In this document: positions 55,490 through 64,000 of the stretch, piece after piece
How positions within the stretch are numbered: the stretch's first letter is position 1
Layout: the number at the start of each line of letters is the position of its first letter
Origin: Marinicella litoralis
Lineage (GTDB): Bacteria; Pseudomonadota; Gammaproteobacteria; Xanthomonadales; Marinicellaceae
Direction of reading: 5' to 3'
NCBI RefSeq assembly: GCF_002591915.1
Contig: NZ_NIHB01000005.1
Coordinates: 62,001 to 126,000, forward strand
DNA length: 64,000 nt
Program-made: the position numbers and the translations under genes
The notes under the pieces: model-generated
The model's database searches: none
Seen by the model: only the letters and a program-made list of their open reading frames with translations
Told to the model about the DNA's origin: nothing

Positions 55490-55960
55490 GTCGACACCGC
55501 CAAGGATGGCGGTGCTAGAATCGAGACAGGATCAGAGATCGAAGTGTCATCCTGAGCGTAGCCGACGCCACCAAGGATGGTGGTGCTAGAAAGTCATCCT
55601 GAGCGTAGCCGAAGGATCTCCTAACGCTGGAATGGTCGAACAGGAAACAGAGACACTTCCAACTGTAGGTGCCTTAAGCGCGACAAGTGGCATCCTGAGC
55701 ACTTCGACAAGCTCATTGAGCTAACTACCTAGCCGACTGTGCACTTCGACAAGCTCAGTGACCTTCCTAGAAAGTCATCCTGAGCGTAGCCGAAGGATCT
55801 CGTTTGCGCAGCAAACATCCGAAGGATCTCCCAAAGCTGGTATGGTCGAACAGTAAACAGAAACACCTCCACCCAACAGTAGGGCCCTTAAGGCCAATAG
55901 GGGCTAAAGCACGATAAGTGGCATCTTGAGCCCAGTCTACGCCGCAAGAATGCTGTTGTT
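55490..55960. repeat. Mosaic dispersed-repeat island 1
   Basis: The 503-bp gap between the peroxidase and metalloprotease genes contains no credible gene. It is built from short modules: TCATCCTGAGCGTAGCCGAA with GGATCTC (several times), GTTTGCGCAGCAAAC hairpin, CCACCAAGGATGGTGG hairpin, a GAATCGAGAC-AGGATCAGAG module and two ACTTCGACAAGCTCA units. The same modules recur in another order at 62270-62705. Confidence 0.88.
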
Positions 55961-55971
55961 TTCCTCGAGCC

Positions 55972-58404
55972 TTAATCCATACCTATTGGTGAACCTGGTG
56001 GTATCGCAGATTCTGTGCTTTCAATCGGTGCGGTTGGGTTATCTAAAAATTGCACAATAGCAGCCGCTGCGGTTTGGTTAAAGGATTTGTGCTTTTTGCT
56101 TTTGCTTAAAACCTTTTGTTTGCTTTGTAAAAAACCGGTGACTGTGGCATGGGTGACTGGTGCTGCTTTTTTATCTACCGCCAAGGCCATGATTTGTTTG
56201 AGTGTGACCCAATTTATGCCTTGTTGGATGGTTTGGGCATAGTTATTTGTGTGGTTTTGCTCCCAAGTGTGCTGCCACAATTGCGACAACACTTCAGACA
56301 GACTAGGATAAGCTGCATTCCTTGCATGGTGTTCGACCAAACGGTTGGCACGTTCTGCGTTCAGTAATAATTGAAGTGAATGTTTGGCTGCGGTTTCAGC
56401 CACTCCCAAGGCATCGAAATTCAGCCCAGTGCGGTGAATAAAATGCTCACGGTCGCGGTAACTGCCCTCAGTCGGTGGCAGCAACAGAGGCAATAAATCT
56501 TCAGGCAGAGCCAAGGTTTCGACCGACAAAGTAGCCAGCACTGCATCCAATGCCTTTTGTTGTGCAGCGGCAGCAACAATTTGAGCTTTGACATCAGGTT
56601 CGCCTTTGATGGCGTAGCGGTAATTAACCCCAGCAATCAATTTAACCGCCGCTTCTGTTTGGTAACGATGAAACAAATAAACCGGCACCAAATGAAGTTC
56701 TAAACTGGCCACTGCTTGACCTGATTTAATGGTGCTCAAACCAAAATGATCCAATGCGATTTGGCGCACTTTAAGAACATCCATTAAGCCTTGTGCTGCA
56801 TCGGCTCCATTGTCCCACAGGTGGGCGAACGGTTGGCTGCCACCAGGGGTTCTGGCATCCCTGTCAGCGATGAAAACATGACCGTCTTCACGCGCCTTAT
56901 CTAACAACTGGTTGAGGGCTTGGTATTCATTGGATGTCCCAAAATCTTGGTATAAATAGGCCAAGGAGACTTTGTCCCATGAACCAATACCCACATCATA
57001 GGCGTCGGATAAATCCAAAGTGCCTTGGTCGGTTATTTTGATCAAGGGATGTGGATAATCCATCACCGAGGCGCGGTTTATGCTGCTGGTGTAAAAGTTG
57101 TGGATTAAACCCAATGTATGACCGACTTCATGGGCAGAAAGTTGACGCAAGCGAGCCAGCGCCATGTCCTGAATGTCTTTTTCAACGGCACTGACATCTT
57201 TTTGACCATCATACGGTGACAACAAACTTTGGGCCAACAACATGTCCTGACGAACCCTGAGAGAGCCTAAAGTCACATGACCTTTGAGTATTTCCCCACT
57301 GCGTGGATCAACAATGCTGGCGCCATAAGACCAACCGCGGGTTGAGCGGTGAACCCACTGTATGGTGTTGTACCGCATGTCCAAAGGATCGGCGTCTGCA
57401 GGCAACAACTTAACTTCAAAAGCATTGGAAAAACCTGTCGCTTCAAAAGCGTCTTCCCACCACCTGGCACCATCCAATAAAGCCGAGCGAACCGGTTCTG
57501 GCGTACCAGGATCCAAGTAATAAACGATGGGTTCAAGTGGGTCAGAGACCGCAGCTGTCGGGTCTTGTTTTTCCAATCGATGACGGATCACCCATTGTTG
57601 GTCCATGGATTCACCCAGTGGTACGGCGTAATCTTTGAAACTGATTGGGATGCCGCCTGAACGTGGGTCAAAACGTCTGGTTTTATAAGGAACATCAGGC
57701 AGTTTGACCAATGAATGGTGGGTTCTGATACTGAGGGTGTCACGGCTGGGTGCGACTGAACTGATGTGTTTACCTGGTTTGCTGCCTTGTAAGGTGATTA
57801 AGGCTTCGAACTCGGTGTTTTCTGGAAAATTCTTGCTGTTGTCCATGAATATGGCAGATCGGTTGCCATCTACAGTGAATTGGCCTTCGTTCATTTGAGC
57901 CAAACGGTCGGTGATGCCTTGTGAATCGCGCAATAAATAATCGGTCCAATCGACCAAGACATGTCCATCACTTTGTGCCATCACAGCACCACCCCACAGC
58001 ACAGATTGTGCAAAGCCATCTTCGACAGCTTGTCTTTCTGCCGCATTGTCAGAATAGGCACGGTAGGATTGGTTGGGTTCAACCATCATGACTTTGTGAC
58101 CCAAACGTTTGAATTGCACCAAACTGTAACCACCAATTTGTCCACGATCCAAACCGATGTCATTGGACCCGACACCAGACTGTAGGTAGTAAACATAAAG
58201 TAAATCGGTATTGAACTGGGCTATTTCTAAATAGATTTTACCTGAGGTCTCATCCCAATAAAAATCAACAAAACCGCTGTGTTTCTGCATGTCAGCCGTG
58301 AAAGTCGCAATGTCTTTTTTATCAGCTGCTGCGGGCTCAGGGGCTTCGGCCAAAGACGCAAAACTCATGAAAAGTAAGATCAGGATGGTGGTTTGAAAAC
58401 GCAT
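55972..58404 (-). CDS. Secreted zinc-dependent metalloprotease (DUF5117/DUF4953 type)
   Basis: An 810-residue exported protease. The signal peptide covers about residues 1-20 (MRFQTTILILLFMSFASLAE). The metzincin-type zinc motif 'HEVGHTLGLIHNF' (HExxHxxGxxH) is near residue 420, with a Met-turn-like 'ASVMDYPHP' about 25 residues later. The N-terminal half carries the DUF5117-like strands ('DFYWDETSGKIYLEIAQF') and 'RFDPRSGGIPISFKDYA'. The C-terminal part resembles DUF4953. Physiological substrates are unknown. It lies between two repeat-rich gaps. Confidence 0.87.
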   Translation of the reverse strand: MRFQTTILILLFMSFASLAEAPEPAAADKKDIATFTADMQKHSGFVDFYWDETSGKIYLEIAQFNTDLLYVYYLQSGVGSNDIGLDRGQIGGYSLVQFKRLGHKVMMVEPNQSYRAYSDNAAERQAVEDGFAQSVLWGGAVMAQSDGHVLVDWTDYLLRDSQGITDRLAQMNEGQFTVDGNRSAIFMDNSKNFPENTEFEALITLQGSKPGKHISSVAPSRDTLSIRTHHSLVKLPDVPYKTRRFDPRSGGIPISFKDYAVPLGESMDQQWVIRHRLEKQDPTAAVSDPLEPIVYYLDPGTPEPVRSALLDGARWWEDAFEATGFSNAFEVKLLPADADPLDMRYNTIQWVHRSTRGWSYGASIVDPRSGEILKGHVTLGSLRVRQDMLLAQSLLSPYDGQKDVSAVEKDIQDMALARLRQLSAHEVGHTLGLIHNFYTSSINRASVMDYPHPLIKITDQGTLDLSDAYDVGIGSWDKVSLAYLYQDFGTSNEYQALNQLLDKAREDGHVFIADRDARTPGGSQPFAHLWDNGADAAQGLMDVLKVRQIALDHFGLSTIKSGQAVASLELHLVPVYLFHRYQTEAAVKLIAGVNYRYAIKGEPDVKAQIVAAAAQQKALDAVLATLSVETLALPEDLLPLLLPPTEGSYRDREHFIHRTGLNFDALGVAETAAKHSLQLLLNAERANRLVEHHARNAAYPSLSEVLSQLWQHTWEQNHTNNYAQTIQQGINWVTLKQIMALAVDKKAAPVTHATVTGFLQSKQKVLSKSKKHKSFNQTAAAAIVQFLDNPTAPIESTESAIPPGSPIGMD

Positions 58405-58511
58405 AGATTCCTCTTGTCTGGGTCAAAATAATGGCATTTATTGTGCCAATCCTAACGTCAAAAGTCACCAATAAAGATTTGGCAATGTAACAAACTTAAG
58501 AATATTGTATC

Positions 58512-58885
58512 GGGTTGTTGGCTTCAGCCAACCCTTTTTCCTGGTAATCGGAGTATATAGGTCGACTGAAGTCGACAACCCAGGAGTAAGACATAAGGTT
58601 TGGGTTGTTGGCTTTAGCCAACCTTTTGCTTTTGCAATTGAGCCATACTGGTCGACTGAAGTCGACAACCCAGGGGTATGAAATAAAACTGAAGTGGATT
58701 ACCCGAAGGTAAGACATAAAGTTTGGGTTGTTGGCTTTAGCCAGCCTTTTGCTTTTGTAATCGAGCCACACAGGTCGACTGAAGTCGACAACCCAGGAGT
58801 AAGACATAAGGTTTGGGTTGTTGGCTTTAGCCAACCCTTTTCCCTTTGTAATCGAGCCACACAGGTCGACTGATGTCGATAACCC
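58512..58885. repeat. Array of four 70-bp nested-hairpin elements
   Basis: Four related elements at 58512-58581, 58602-58671, 58725-58794 and 58815-58885. Each starts GGGTTGT and ends ACAACCC (outer stem). It contains TTGGCTTTAGCCAA and GTCGACTGAAGTCGAC inner hairpins, the last copy being degenerate. Starts are 90, 123 and 90 bp apart, so the array is a 213-bp block of two elements, duplicated. It fills the 586-bp divergent gap between the metalloprotease and PhnA-domain genes; 58405-58511 and 58886-58990 hold the expected promoters but no clear consensus. Confidence 0.9.
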
Positions 58886-58990
58886 AGAGGCATGAAATAA
58901 AGCTGAGGTGGATTACCCGAAGGTATGAACTGAAATAAAATGGCAATTAAGTCTCAATAGAATTTAAATTAAACTGTGGTTGAAAGTATA

Positions 58991-59572
58991 ATGCGCCACA
59001 TGAAAATAGAAGCCATTTTACAAGACCGTTCGGGCGGTCAATGCGAGTTGTGTCAAGCAACGGATGACCTACAGGTTTATCAAGTTGAGCCGGTTGAACA
59101 GATTGATGTTGAGTCATGTGCATACCTTTGTGGTACCTGCAGAACTCAAATCGAAGACAAGGAACAAACAGCAGCCAACCATTGGCGGTGTTTGAATGAA
59201 AGCATGTGGAGCGAAGTACCCGCGGTTAAAGTTTTGGCTTGGCGGTTGTTGACCCGTTTATCAGCTGAAGGGTGGCCACAGGCTTTGTTGGACATGATGT
59301 ATTTGGAAGACGATCAATTGAAATGGGCCAAAGCCACCGGTGAAGGCACCGAAGAAGTGTTGCATACCGACTGTCATGGGGCCAAGCTGGAAGCAGGGGA
59401 CACGGTTACCTTGGTTAAAGATTTGAAAGTCAAAGGGGGTGGTTTCACCGCTAAACAAGGTACCGCCGTCAGGAACATTTCATTGGTGCCAGATAACCCG
59501 GGTCAAATCGAAGGCAAAGTTGAAAGCCAGCGCATCGTGATTTTAACTGAATATGTGAAGAAATCTTATTGA
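58991..59572 (+). CDS. PhnA/YjdM-like zinc-ribbon protein
   Basis: A 193-residue PhnA-domain protein. The N-terminal zinc ribbon has C18 and C21 ('QCELCQATDD') and C47 and C50 ('LCGTCRTQ'). The C-terminal PhnA domain contains 'GDTVTLVKDLKVKGGGFTAK' and 'GTAVRNISLV'. The biochemical role of PhnA-domain proteins is poorly known. ATG 58991 is used; GTG 58976 and ATG 59000 are alternatives. Confidence 0.85.
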   Translation: MRHMKIEAILQDRSGGQCELCQATDDLQVYQVEPVEQIDVESCAYLCGTCRTQIEDKEQTAANHWRCLNESMWSEVPAVKVLAWRLLTRLSAEGWPQALLDMMYLEDDQLKWAKATGEGTEEVLHTDCHGAKLEAGDTVTLVKDLKVKGGGFTAKQGTAVRNISLVPDNPGQIEGKVESQRIVILTEYVKKSY

Positions 59573-59593
59573 GTGCTTTGCTGTAACAGCAAA

Positions 59594-60064
59594 TCAACAA
59601 AAGTCATCTTCATAATAGCTCATCAAAGACAATCCAGATCGCTTGGTTTCTTTTTTTCCTGCGATCACGCCACGGCATTTTTTGTTGCCACAATTGCATT
59701 TGAATTGTCGAAACAAGTAATCCTCAGTGGCACTGTAATCGATACTGATGTACGAGCCAGGTTCGATGTCTGTCAGGGCAGTGGCAATCAATTCTTTGGT
59801 GTTGATGGCGGTATTGGGCACACAAGAGTGAATGAAGTAGCCGATAAAATACTTGTCATTCAAATGTTTCTTTTTGCTGATTCTGAAAGAATGGGGTCTG
59901 ATTGAAGTCACCACATCACCGGCCAGTTTGGCGATGATTTCGCCTTTTTTAAACCGTTTCAATGTCACCATGCCACTGCCTACGACATGATTTTTATATT
60001 CAATTTTAAAATCTTTTGCTTGTGGATACAAAGGATCTTGTCCATATTCTGGTGGATACAACAT
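59594..60064 (-). CDS. SET-domain protein (putative lysine methyltransferase)
   Basis: A 156-residue protein consisting almost wholly of a SET domain. The cofactor/knot motif is 'FIHSCVPNTAIN' (HSCxPN, 79-84), and the catalytic-tyrosine strand is 'GSYISIDYSATEDYL' (Y110). A post-SET cysteine cluster follows: 'CNCGNKKCRG' (C123, C125, C130), which normally binds zinc with the cysteine of the knot. The start is 'MLYPPEYGQDPLYPQ'. Such compact SET proteins occur sporadically in bacteria; the target is not known. A palindrome TTTGCTGT-A-ACAGCAAA (59577-59593) lies between its stop and the convergent gene. Confidence 0.85.
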   Translation of the reverse strand: MLYPPEYGQDPLYPQAKDFKIEYKNHVVGSGMVTLKRFKKGEIIAKLAGDVVTSIRPHSFRISKKKHLNDKYFIGYFIHSCVPNTAINTKELIATALTDIEPGSYISIDYSATEDYLFRQFKCNCGNKKCRGVIAGKKETKRSGLSLMSYYEDDFC

Positions 60065-60243
60065 GATTGCAAATCTTCCTCAAGAGCTTAGTAAAATGAG
60101 CCATTTTTGGCCCACTGCAAGATTGATAAATCAATAATGCATTTATACTAAAAAAAATTTGAAATGCAATAATTTTTTACTCCAAACCGAATTTTGACAG
60201 GCGCAAACATAGAAGGCTTATCTACCCAGCTGAGCAATCAGAT

Positions 60244-60615
60244 TTATGGTTCGGTTTGATTGATCCTTGGGTCGGCTTCGTGAGAATGTAAGGTTTTACC
60301 CGGTGTGAGGTAGTATTCTTTGGTTTTACAACGGATTTTTTGTCGGTGCCACAAACCCCTGGGAATGGTGATGAAATCACCTGTTTTGATGCTGTGACGG
60401 GTTTTTTTATCGCCTTCAAAGGGTAAAACTTCCAAGGTGATCTCACCTTCTATCACATGCAACAACTCCTCACAATCCGGGTGCATTTCCCACGGAGACC
60501 AGTCACTGGCAAGCGCCCAAAACACGCCGCTGCCACCTTCATTGAAGGCATCCAATTCATGAAATTCCATTTCATCCAATTGAGTCACAATGTGGTTTGG
60601 ATTAAAGACTTGCAT
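60244..60615 (-). CDS. Cupin-domain protein
   Basis: A 123-residue single cupin. Metal-binding candidates are H and E in 'EMHPDCEELLHVIEGE' and H in 'IPRGLWHRQKI'. The substrate is unknown; small cupins may be isomerases, dioxygenases or sensors. It stands alone between the SET gene and the beta-helix gene; the 179-bp gap before it shows no gene. Confidence 0.85.
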   Translation of the reverse strand: MQVFNPNHIVTQLDEMEFHELDAFNEGGSGVFWALASDWSPWEMHPDCEELLHVIEGEITLEVLPFEGDKKTRHSIKTGDFITIPRGLWHRQKIRCKTKEYYLTPGKTLHSHEADPRINQTEP

Positions 60616-60739
60616 ATTAAACCCCAGTAATAGATGAACATAAGATTATATAACAACTCAATAATTGGACGCACTTAACAATTATTAAATTCAAAGCACA
60701 CTATAATTTATGCTCAATGATGAACGGTGTTAGGTATAA

Positions 60740-62176
60740 ATGATTAAATTGAGCGGTTTGGGCATGGTGCTTTTGTTTGGTAGTTGTGCCCTGCAGGCGA
60801 CAGACTACCATGTGGATTCGAATCCACCTTATTTCAACATCGGCGATGTTCCTTGGGCGACGATACAAGCGGGTGACCGGGTCTTTATCCATTGGAGAAC
60901 CGCACCATATAAAGAAAAATGGGTGATCAATGCAGTGGGAACTGAGTTGAACCCCATCCATGTTATCGGCGTCAACGGACCCAATGGGGAACAAGCCGTT
61001 ATTGATGGCAATGGAGCGACCACAGTACCTGGAGTTAATTTTTGGAATGAACGGCGAGGCTTGATTAAAATTGGTGGATCCAACACGCCCAATAATCATT
61101 TGCCTGAACACATCATCATCGAAAACTTGGACATCCGTTCTGCCAGGCCACCCTACCAATTCACCAATGATGGTGGTGGCACAGAAACCTACGCCACCAA
61201 TGCAGCCAGCCTGTATGTCGAAATTGGTGCGAACATCACCTTCCGTAACAACACCATTCGTGATTCAGGCAATGGCATTTTTGTCGGGGCCAATGGCGGA
61301 CAAACCCAAAACATTTTGATTCAAAACAACCACATCTATGACAACGGCATCGACGGCCGTATTTATGAACACAATACCTACACCGCTGCGATTGGAATCG
61401 TCTATGAAGGCAACCGTTTTGGTGCTTTGCGCGAAGGTGCTTTGGGGAATAACTTGAAAGACCGTTCTGCAGGATTGGTGGTTAGGAACAACTGGATTGA
61501 AGACGGTAACCGCCAACTGGATTTGGTTGATGCAGAGGATTCTTCGGTGTTGGTCAATCATCCCAGTTATGCCACCACCCACGTCTATGGCAATGTGTTG
61601 ATAGAGTCTGACGGGCAGGGCAACTCACAAATGGTGCACTATGGTGGCGACAGTGGTACTGTGGCTGACTACCGCAAAGGCGACTTATATTTTTATAACA
61701 ACACCGTCATCAGCACCCGCACCGGAAACACCACTTTATTACGCCTCTCAACCAATGATGAAACAGCCCACGTGTTCAACAATGTCTATTATGGCACCGG
61801 CAACGGCGGTTTATTGGCTTTGATCGGCGGCAATGGCCAGGTCAACATGCAGCACAATTGGTTCAAAACTGGCTGGCAAGACTGCCACTGTACCCCAGCT
61901 GGCAGCATCACTGACCTGGGTAATAACCTCACCGGCACTGATCCCATGTTTTCCAACTTGGCAGGCCAAACCTGGTCACCAACCGCCAATTCAGACTTAA
62001 TCAATAATGGCATGCAACCCTTGGCTGCGGTACTGCCAGATCACACCTTACTCGAACAATACCAAGAACACCAATCCACCCAAAGCCGACCCATTTCAGG
62101 TACCACAGACATCGGTGCTTTCGAATATTGTGACGAATTGAGTTGTGACTTAATTTTCACCAATGGTTTTGAATAA
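60740..62176 (+). CDS. Secreted right-handed parallel beta-helix protein
   Basis: A 478-residue exported protein. A short signal peptide (residues 1 to about 20, MIKLSGLGMVLLFGSCALQA) is followed by a beta-helix of repeated asparagine-rich turns ('ITFRNNTIRDSGNGIFVG', 'NILIQNNHIYDNG', 'LVVRNNWIEDGN', 'LYFYNNTVISTRTGN'). This resembles polysaccharide lyases and related carbohydrate-active folds. No catalytic triad can be assigned. It ends 'CDELSCDLIFTNGFE', the same type of tail as the nuclease at 2078-4291. Confidence 0.85.
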   Translation: MIKLSGLGMVLLFGSCALQATDYHVDSNPPYFNIGDVPWATIQAGDRVFIHWRTAPYKEKWVINAVGTELNPIHVIGVNGPNGEQAVIDGNGATTVPGVNFWNERRGLIKIGGSNTPNNHLPEHIIIENLDIRSARPPYQFTNDGGGTETYATNAASLYVEIGANITFRNNTIRDSGNGIFVGANGGQTQNILIQNNHIYDNGIDGRIYEHNTYTAAIGIVYEGNRFGALREGALGNNLKDRSAGLVVRNNWIEDGNRQLDLVDAEDSSVLVNHPSYATTHVYGNVLIESDGQGNSQMVHYGGDSGTVADYRKGDLYFYNNTVISTRTGNTTLLRLSTNDETAHVFNNVYYGTGNGGLLALIGGNGQVNMQHNWFKTGWQDCHCTPAGSITDLGNNLTGTDPMFSNLAGQTWSPTANSDLINNGMQPLAAVLPDHTLLEQYQEHQSTQSRPISGTTDIGAFEYCDELSCDLIFTNGFE

Positions 62177-62269
62177 CAACCGCTTATCAAAGCGGTAAAC
62201 ACCTACAGTGGGCTGTTGATATGGATGTCATAAAGTAATATTGAAACCCAAAAAACACACCCCCAAACC

Positions 62270-62705
62270 CCTTGTCAAAACTGCCAAGGATGGTGGTGCT
62301 AGAATCGAAACTGGATCAGAGATCGAAGTGTCATCCTGAGCGTAGTCGACGCCGCCAAGGATGGTGGTGCTAGAATCGAGACTGGATCAGAGATCGAAGG
62401 ATCTCATTTGCGCAGCAAACATCCGAAGGGCCATTTACAATAAAAAACAAAACCCTCTGTACTGTCATCCTGAGCGTAGTCGAAGGATCTCCCAACGCTG
62501 GCATGGTCGAACAGAAAACAGAGACACTTCCAACTGTAGGCGCCTTAAGCGCGACAAGTGTCATCCTGAGCGTAGCCGACGCCACCAAGGATGGTGGCGC
62601 TAGAATCGAGACTGGATCAGAGATCGAAGGATCTCGTTTGCGCAGCAAACATCCGAAGGATCTCCTAAAGATGGATAGCTCAACCAGAAGGATCTCCTAA
62701 CACTG
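62270..62705. repeat. Mosaic dispersed-repeat island 2
   Basis: The 644-bp gap between the beta-helix and terC genes contains modules shared with 55490-55960: CCAAGGATGGTGGTGCTAGA, TCATCCTGAGCGTAGTCGAA with GGATCTC, the GTTTGCGCAGCAAAC hairpin, and a TGGTCGAACAG-CAGAGACACTTCCAACTGTA segment that is nearly identical in both islands. No gene is supported in the whole gap (62177-62820). Confidence 0.88.
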
Positions 62706-62820
62706 GAAAATACAAACTAAAAATAACATCATCCTGACCATTGAATTCAGTCCAATGAAACCACACTCATTTGATGTTGTTTAATCTATAATAAACCTTC
62801 AATTTAAAAGGCCTGAAACC

Positions 62821-63567
62821 ATGGAAGCTTTGATAACTTTGTTTGCTGATCCACACACTTGGCTGGCTTTGGCCACGCTGATATTGATGGAAGTTATATT
62901 GGGTATTGATAACCTGATATTTATCTCGATCCTGACCAATAAATTGCCGAAAGAAAAACAAGCCAATACCCGAAAAATCGGCATTATTTTGGCTTTGGTG
63001 TTGCGTCTGGGCTTACTGGCCACCATTGCATTCATCGTGTCATTGACCCAACCCTTGTTTGAACTTTTCGACCATCCGTTTTCTTGGCGTGATTTGATCA
63101 TGCTTGCAGGTGGTTTGTTCCTGGTTTGGAAAGCGACTAAAGAAATCAGGTACATGGTTGACCCTGATAAAATCAACAAAGCCGATTCTTTGAGTTCACA
63201 AGTGACTCAAGGTGTTGGTGCCGTGATGGCTCAAATCATCGTACTCGATTTGGTGTTTTCGATTGACAGCATCATCACTGCGGTCGGTATGACGGATCAT
63301 TTACCGATTATGGTGGTGGCGGTGGTTGTTGCTGTGTTGGTGATGTTACTGGCAGCCGAACCATTGTCTAAATTCATCGACAACAACCCAACCATCGTGA
63401 TGCTGGCTTTGGGCTTTTTGTTGGTGATTGGTACCACTTTAATTGCCGAAGGTTTTTCCATCCATTTCCCCAAACAATACATCTATGCAGCTATGGCCTT
63501 CTCAGTGTTTATAGAGACCTTGAATATGCTGGCCAAAAGGGCCAAGAAAAAAGCCAATGACGCTTGA
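62821..63567 (+). CDS. TerC family integral membrane protein
   Basis: A 248-residue membrane protein of the TerC family. The hallmarks '[20 protein letters not shown]' (with the conserved acidic GIDN) and '[19 protein letters not shown]' are clear, with about seven membrane segments. TerC homologues (e.g. Alx, MeeF/MeeY) move manganese or support metal loading of exported enzymes. The closest type seems YgdQ-like. It overlaps the next gene slightly, suggesting co-expression. Confidence 0.92.
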   Translation: MEALITLFADPHTWLALATLILMEVILGIDNLIFISILTNKLPKEKQANTRKIGIILALVLRLGLLATIAFIVSLTQPLFELFDHPFSWRDLIMLAGGLFLVWKATKEIRYMVDPDKINKADSLSSQVTQGVGAVMAQIIVLDLVFSIDSIITAVGMTDHLPIMVVAVVVAVLVMLLAAEPLSKFIDNNPTIVMLALGFLLVIGTTLIAEGFSIHFPKQYIYAAMAFSVFIETLNMLAKRAKKKANDA

Positions 63568-64000
63568 AATGAAAGCAGAAAAATGGCATTGGGTTGAAGG
63601 TGATTTGCATCATCAAGATGTTCGACAATTGTTAGAAGAACACCAGAGCCGAATGGCAGAGCATTCACCGCTTGAAAGCCGGCATGTGTTAAATATTCAA
63701 GCCTTGCAGCGTCCTGAAATCAGCTTTTATTCATTGTGGTCTGAGAATAAATTGCTCGGTTGTGTGGCTTTGAAACATTGGCAGGATCATCTGGCTGAAA
63801 TCAAATCAATGAAAACATCGCCCGCATTCGTCCGTCGCGGCGTCGGTCAAAGGTTACTTGAATACATCATCGAGACAGCCCAATCCAAGGGATACCAACA
63901 ACTTAAGCTAGAAACAGGCTCTATGGATTATTTTAAACCCGCCAGAAACCTCTACCTCAAGCATGGATTTGAATATTGCGAACCCTTCGGCGATTATGTG
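63557..64000 (+). CDS. GNAT family acetyltransferase, cut by window end
   Basis: An open frame of 148 codons running to the window edge. The GNAT core is visible: '[20 protein letters not shown]', the acetyl-CoA loop '[20 protein letters not shown]' and '[20 protein letters not shown]'. It resembles PaiA/YsnE-type acetyltransferases. ATG 63557 overlaps terC by 11 bases; ATG 63569, two bases after the terC stop, is also possible. The C-terminus is outside the window. Confidence 0.88.
   Translation, partial: MTLEMKAEKWHWVEGDLHHQDVRQLLEEHQSRMAEHSPLESRHVLNIQALQRPEISFYSLWSENKLLGCVALKHWQDHLAEIKSMKTSPAFVRRGVGQRLLEYIIETAQSKGYQQLKLETGSMDYFKPARNLYLKHGFEYCEPFGDYV

Noticed and set aside
58512-58885. CRISPR array
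   Set aside because: The repeats are 70 bp with internal hairpins and the intervals between them are themselves repeated, so there are no unique spacers. No cas genes are nearby.
58496-58893. Minus-strand frames encoding W/K/N-rich repeat peptides
   Set aside because: They are by-products of the 70-bp hairpin elements, without ribosome sites or consistent frames between copies.

Overview
The window looks like a chromosomal segment of a Gram-negative gammaproteobacterium of moderately low GC. The gene order thrS-infC-rpmI-rplT-pheS-pheT-ihfA-merR and the block nudL-like/miaB/phoH-like/ybeY are typical of Gammaproteobacteria. Two secreted proteins end in a -DLIF(G/T)NGFE tail which, from memory and not checked, I associate with Marinicella and Xanthomonadales relatives; the genus is therefore only a guess. 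No phage, integrase, transposase, CRISPR array or rRNA gene is visible.

Layout. 0.2-4.3 kb: a TfoX C-terminal-domain protein, a dGTPase and a large secreted nuclease with lamin-tail domains. 4.4-7.4 kb: a minus-strand hvfA-hvfB-hvfC-doxX operon in which the precursor carries 16 EGKCG motifs; by homology it makes a copper-binding, post-translationally modified peptide. 7.5-10.9 kb: a 2-oxoacid dehydrogenase operon (E1 alpha, E1 beta, E2). 11.2-14.7 kb: tryptophan 2,3-dioxygenase, a LON-domain protein, a DUF6502 regulator and pdxJ. 14.7-22.6 kb: the translation operon, with infC apparently starting at AUC and a 128-bp tandem triplication between infC and rpmI, then ihfA, a MerR regulator and tRNA-Pro(GGG). 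22.7-29.7 kb: malate dehydrogenase, a membrane GGDEF protein, pruA, phoB with a Pho box, a secreted protein of three internal repeats and a TMEM175-like channel. 29.7-38.3 kb: uvrA, two small proteins and a TetR-controlled RND efflux pump. 38.3-46.1 kb: OPT transporter, enoyl-CoA hydratase, FkpA-like isomerase, and the nudL/miaB/phoH/ybeY block. 46.1-50.7 kb: a c-type cytochrome, a YafK-like L,D-transpeptidase, a hipBA toxin-antitoxin pair, an acetyltransferase and an unknown exported protein. 50.7-55.5 kb: formaldehyde detoxification (frmA-fghA), an AhpD-like/CDF/GNAT cluster and a glutathione peroxidase. 55.5-62.8 kb: an accessory-looking stretch with two mosaic repeat islands, an array of 70-bp hairpin elements, a secreted metalloprotease, a PhnA-domain protein, a SET-domain protein, a cupin and a secreted beta-helix protein. 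62.8-64 kb: a TerC protein and an acetyltransferase cut by the window edge.

How the parts relate. Much of the window is central metabolism and translation. Around it sit metal and redox defence (hvf operon, CDF exporter, glutathione peroxidase, AhpD-like protein), detoxification and efflux (frmA-fghA, TetR-RND) and envelope or secreted functions. Three regulatory circuits can be read from the DNA: a consensus promoter whose 17-bp spacer is a palindrome at tetR-RND, a Pho box at phoB, and the AUC start of infC. The most unusual items are the highly expanded HvfA precursor, the shared NGFE tail, the infC-rpmI triplication and the structured repeats near 58.5 kb.
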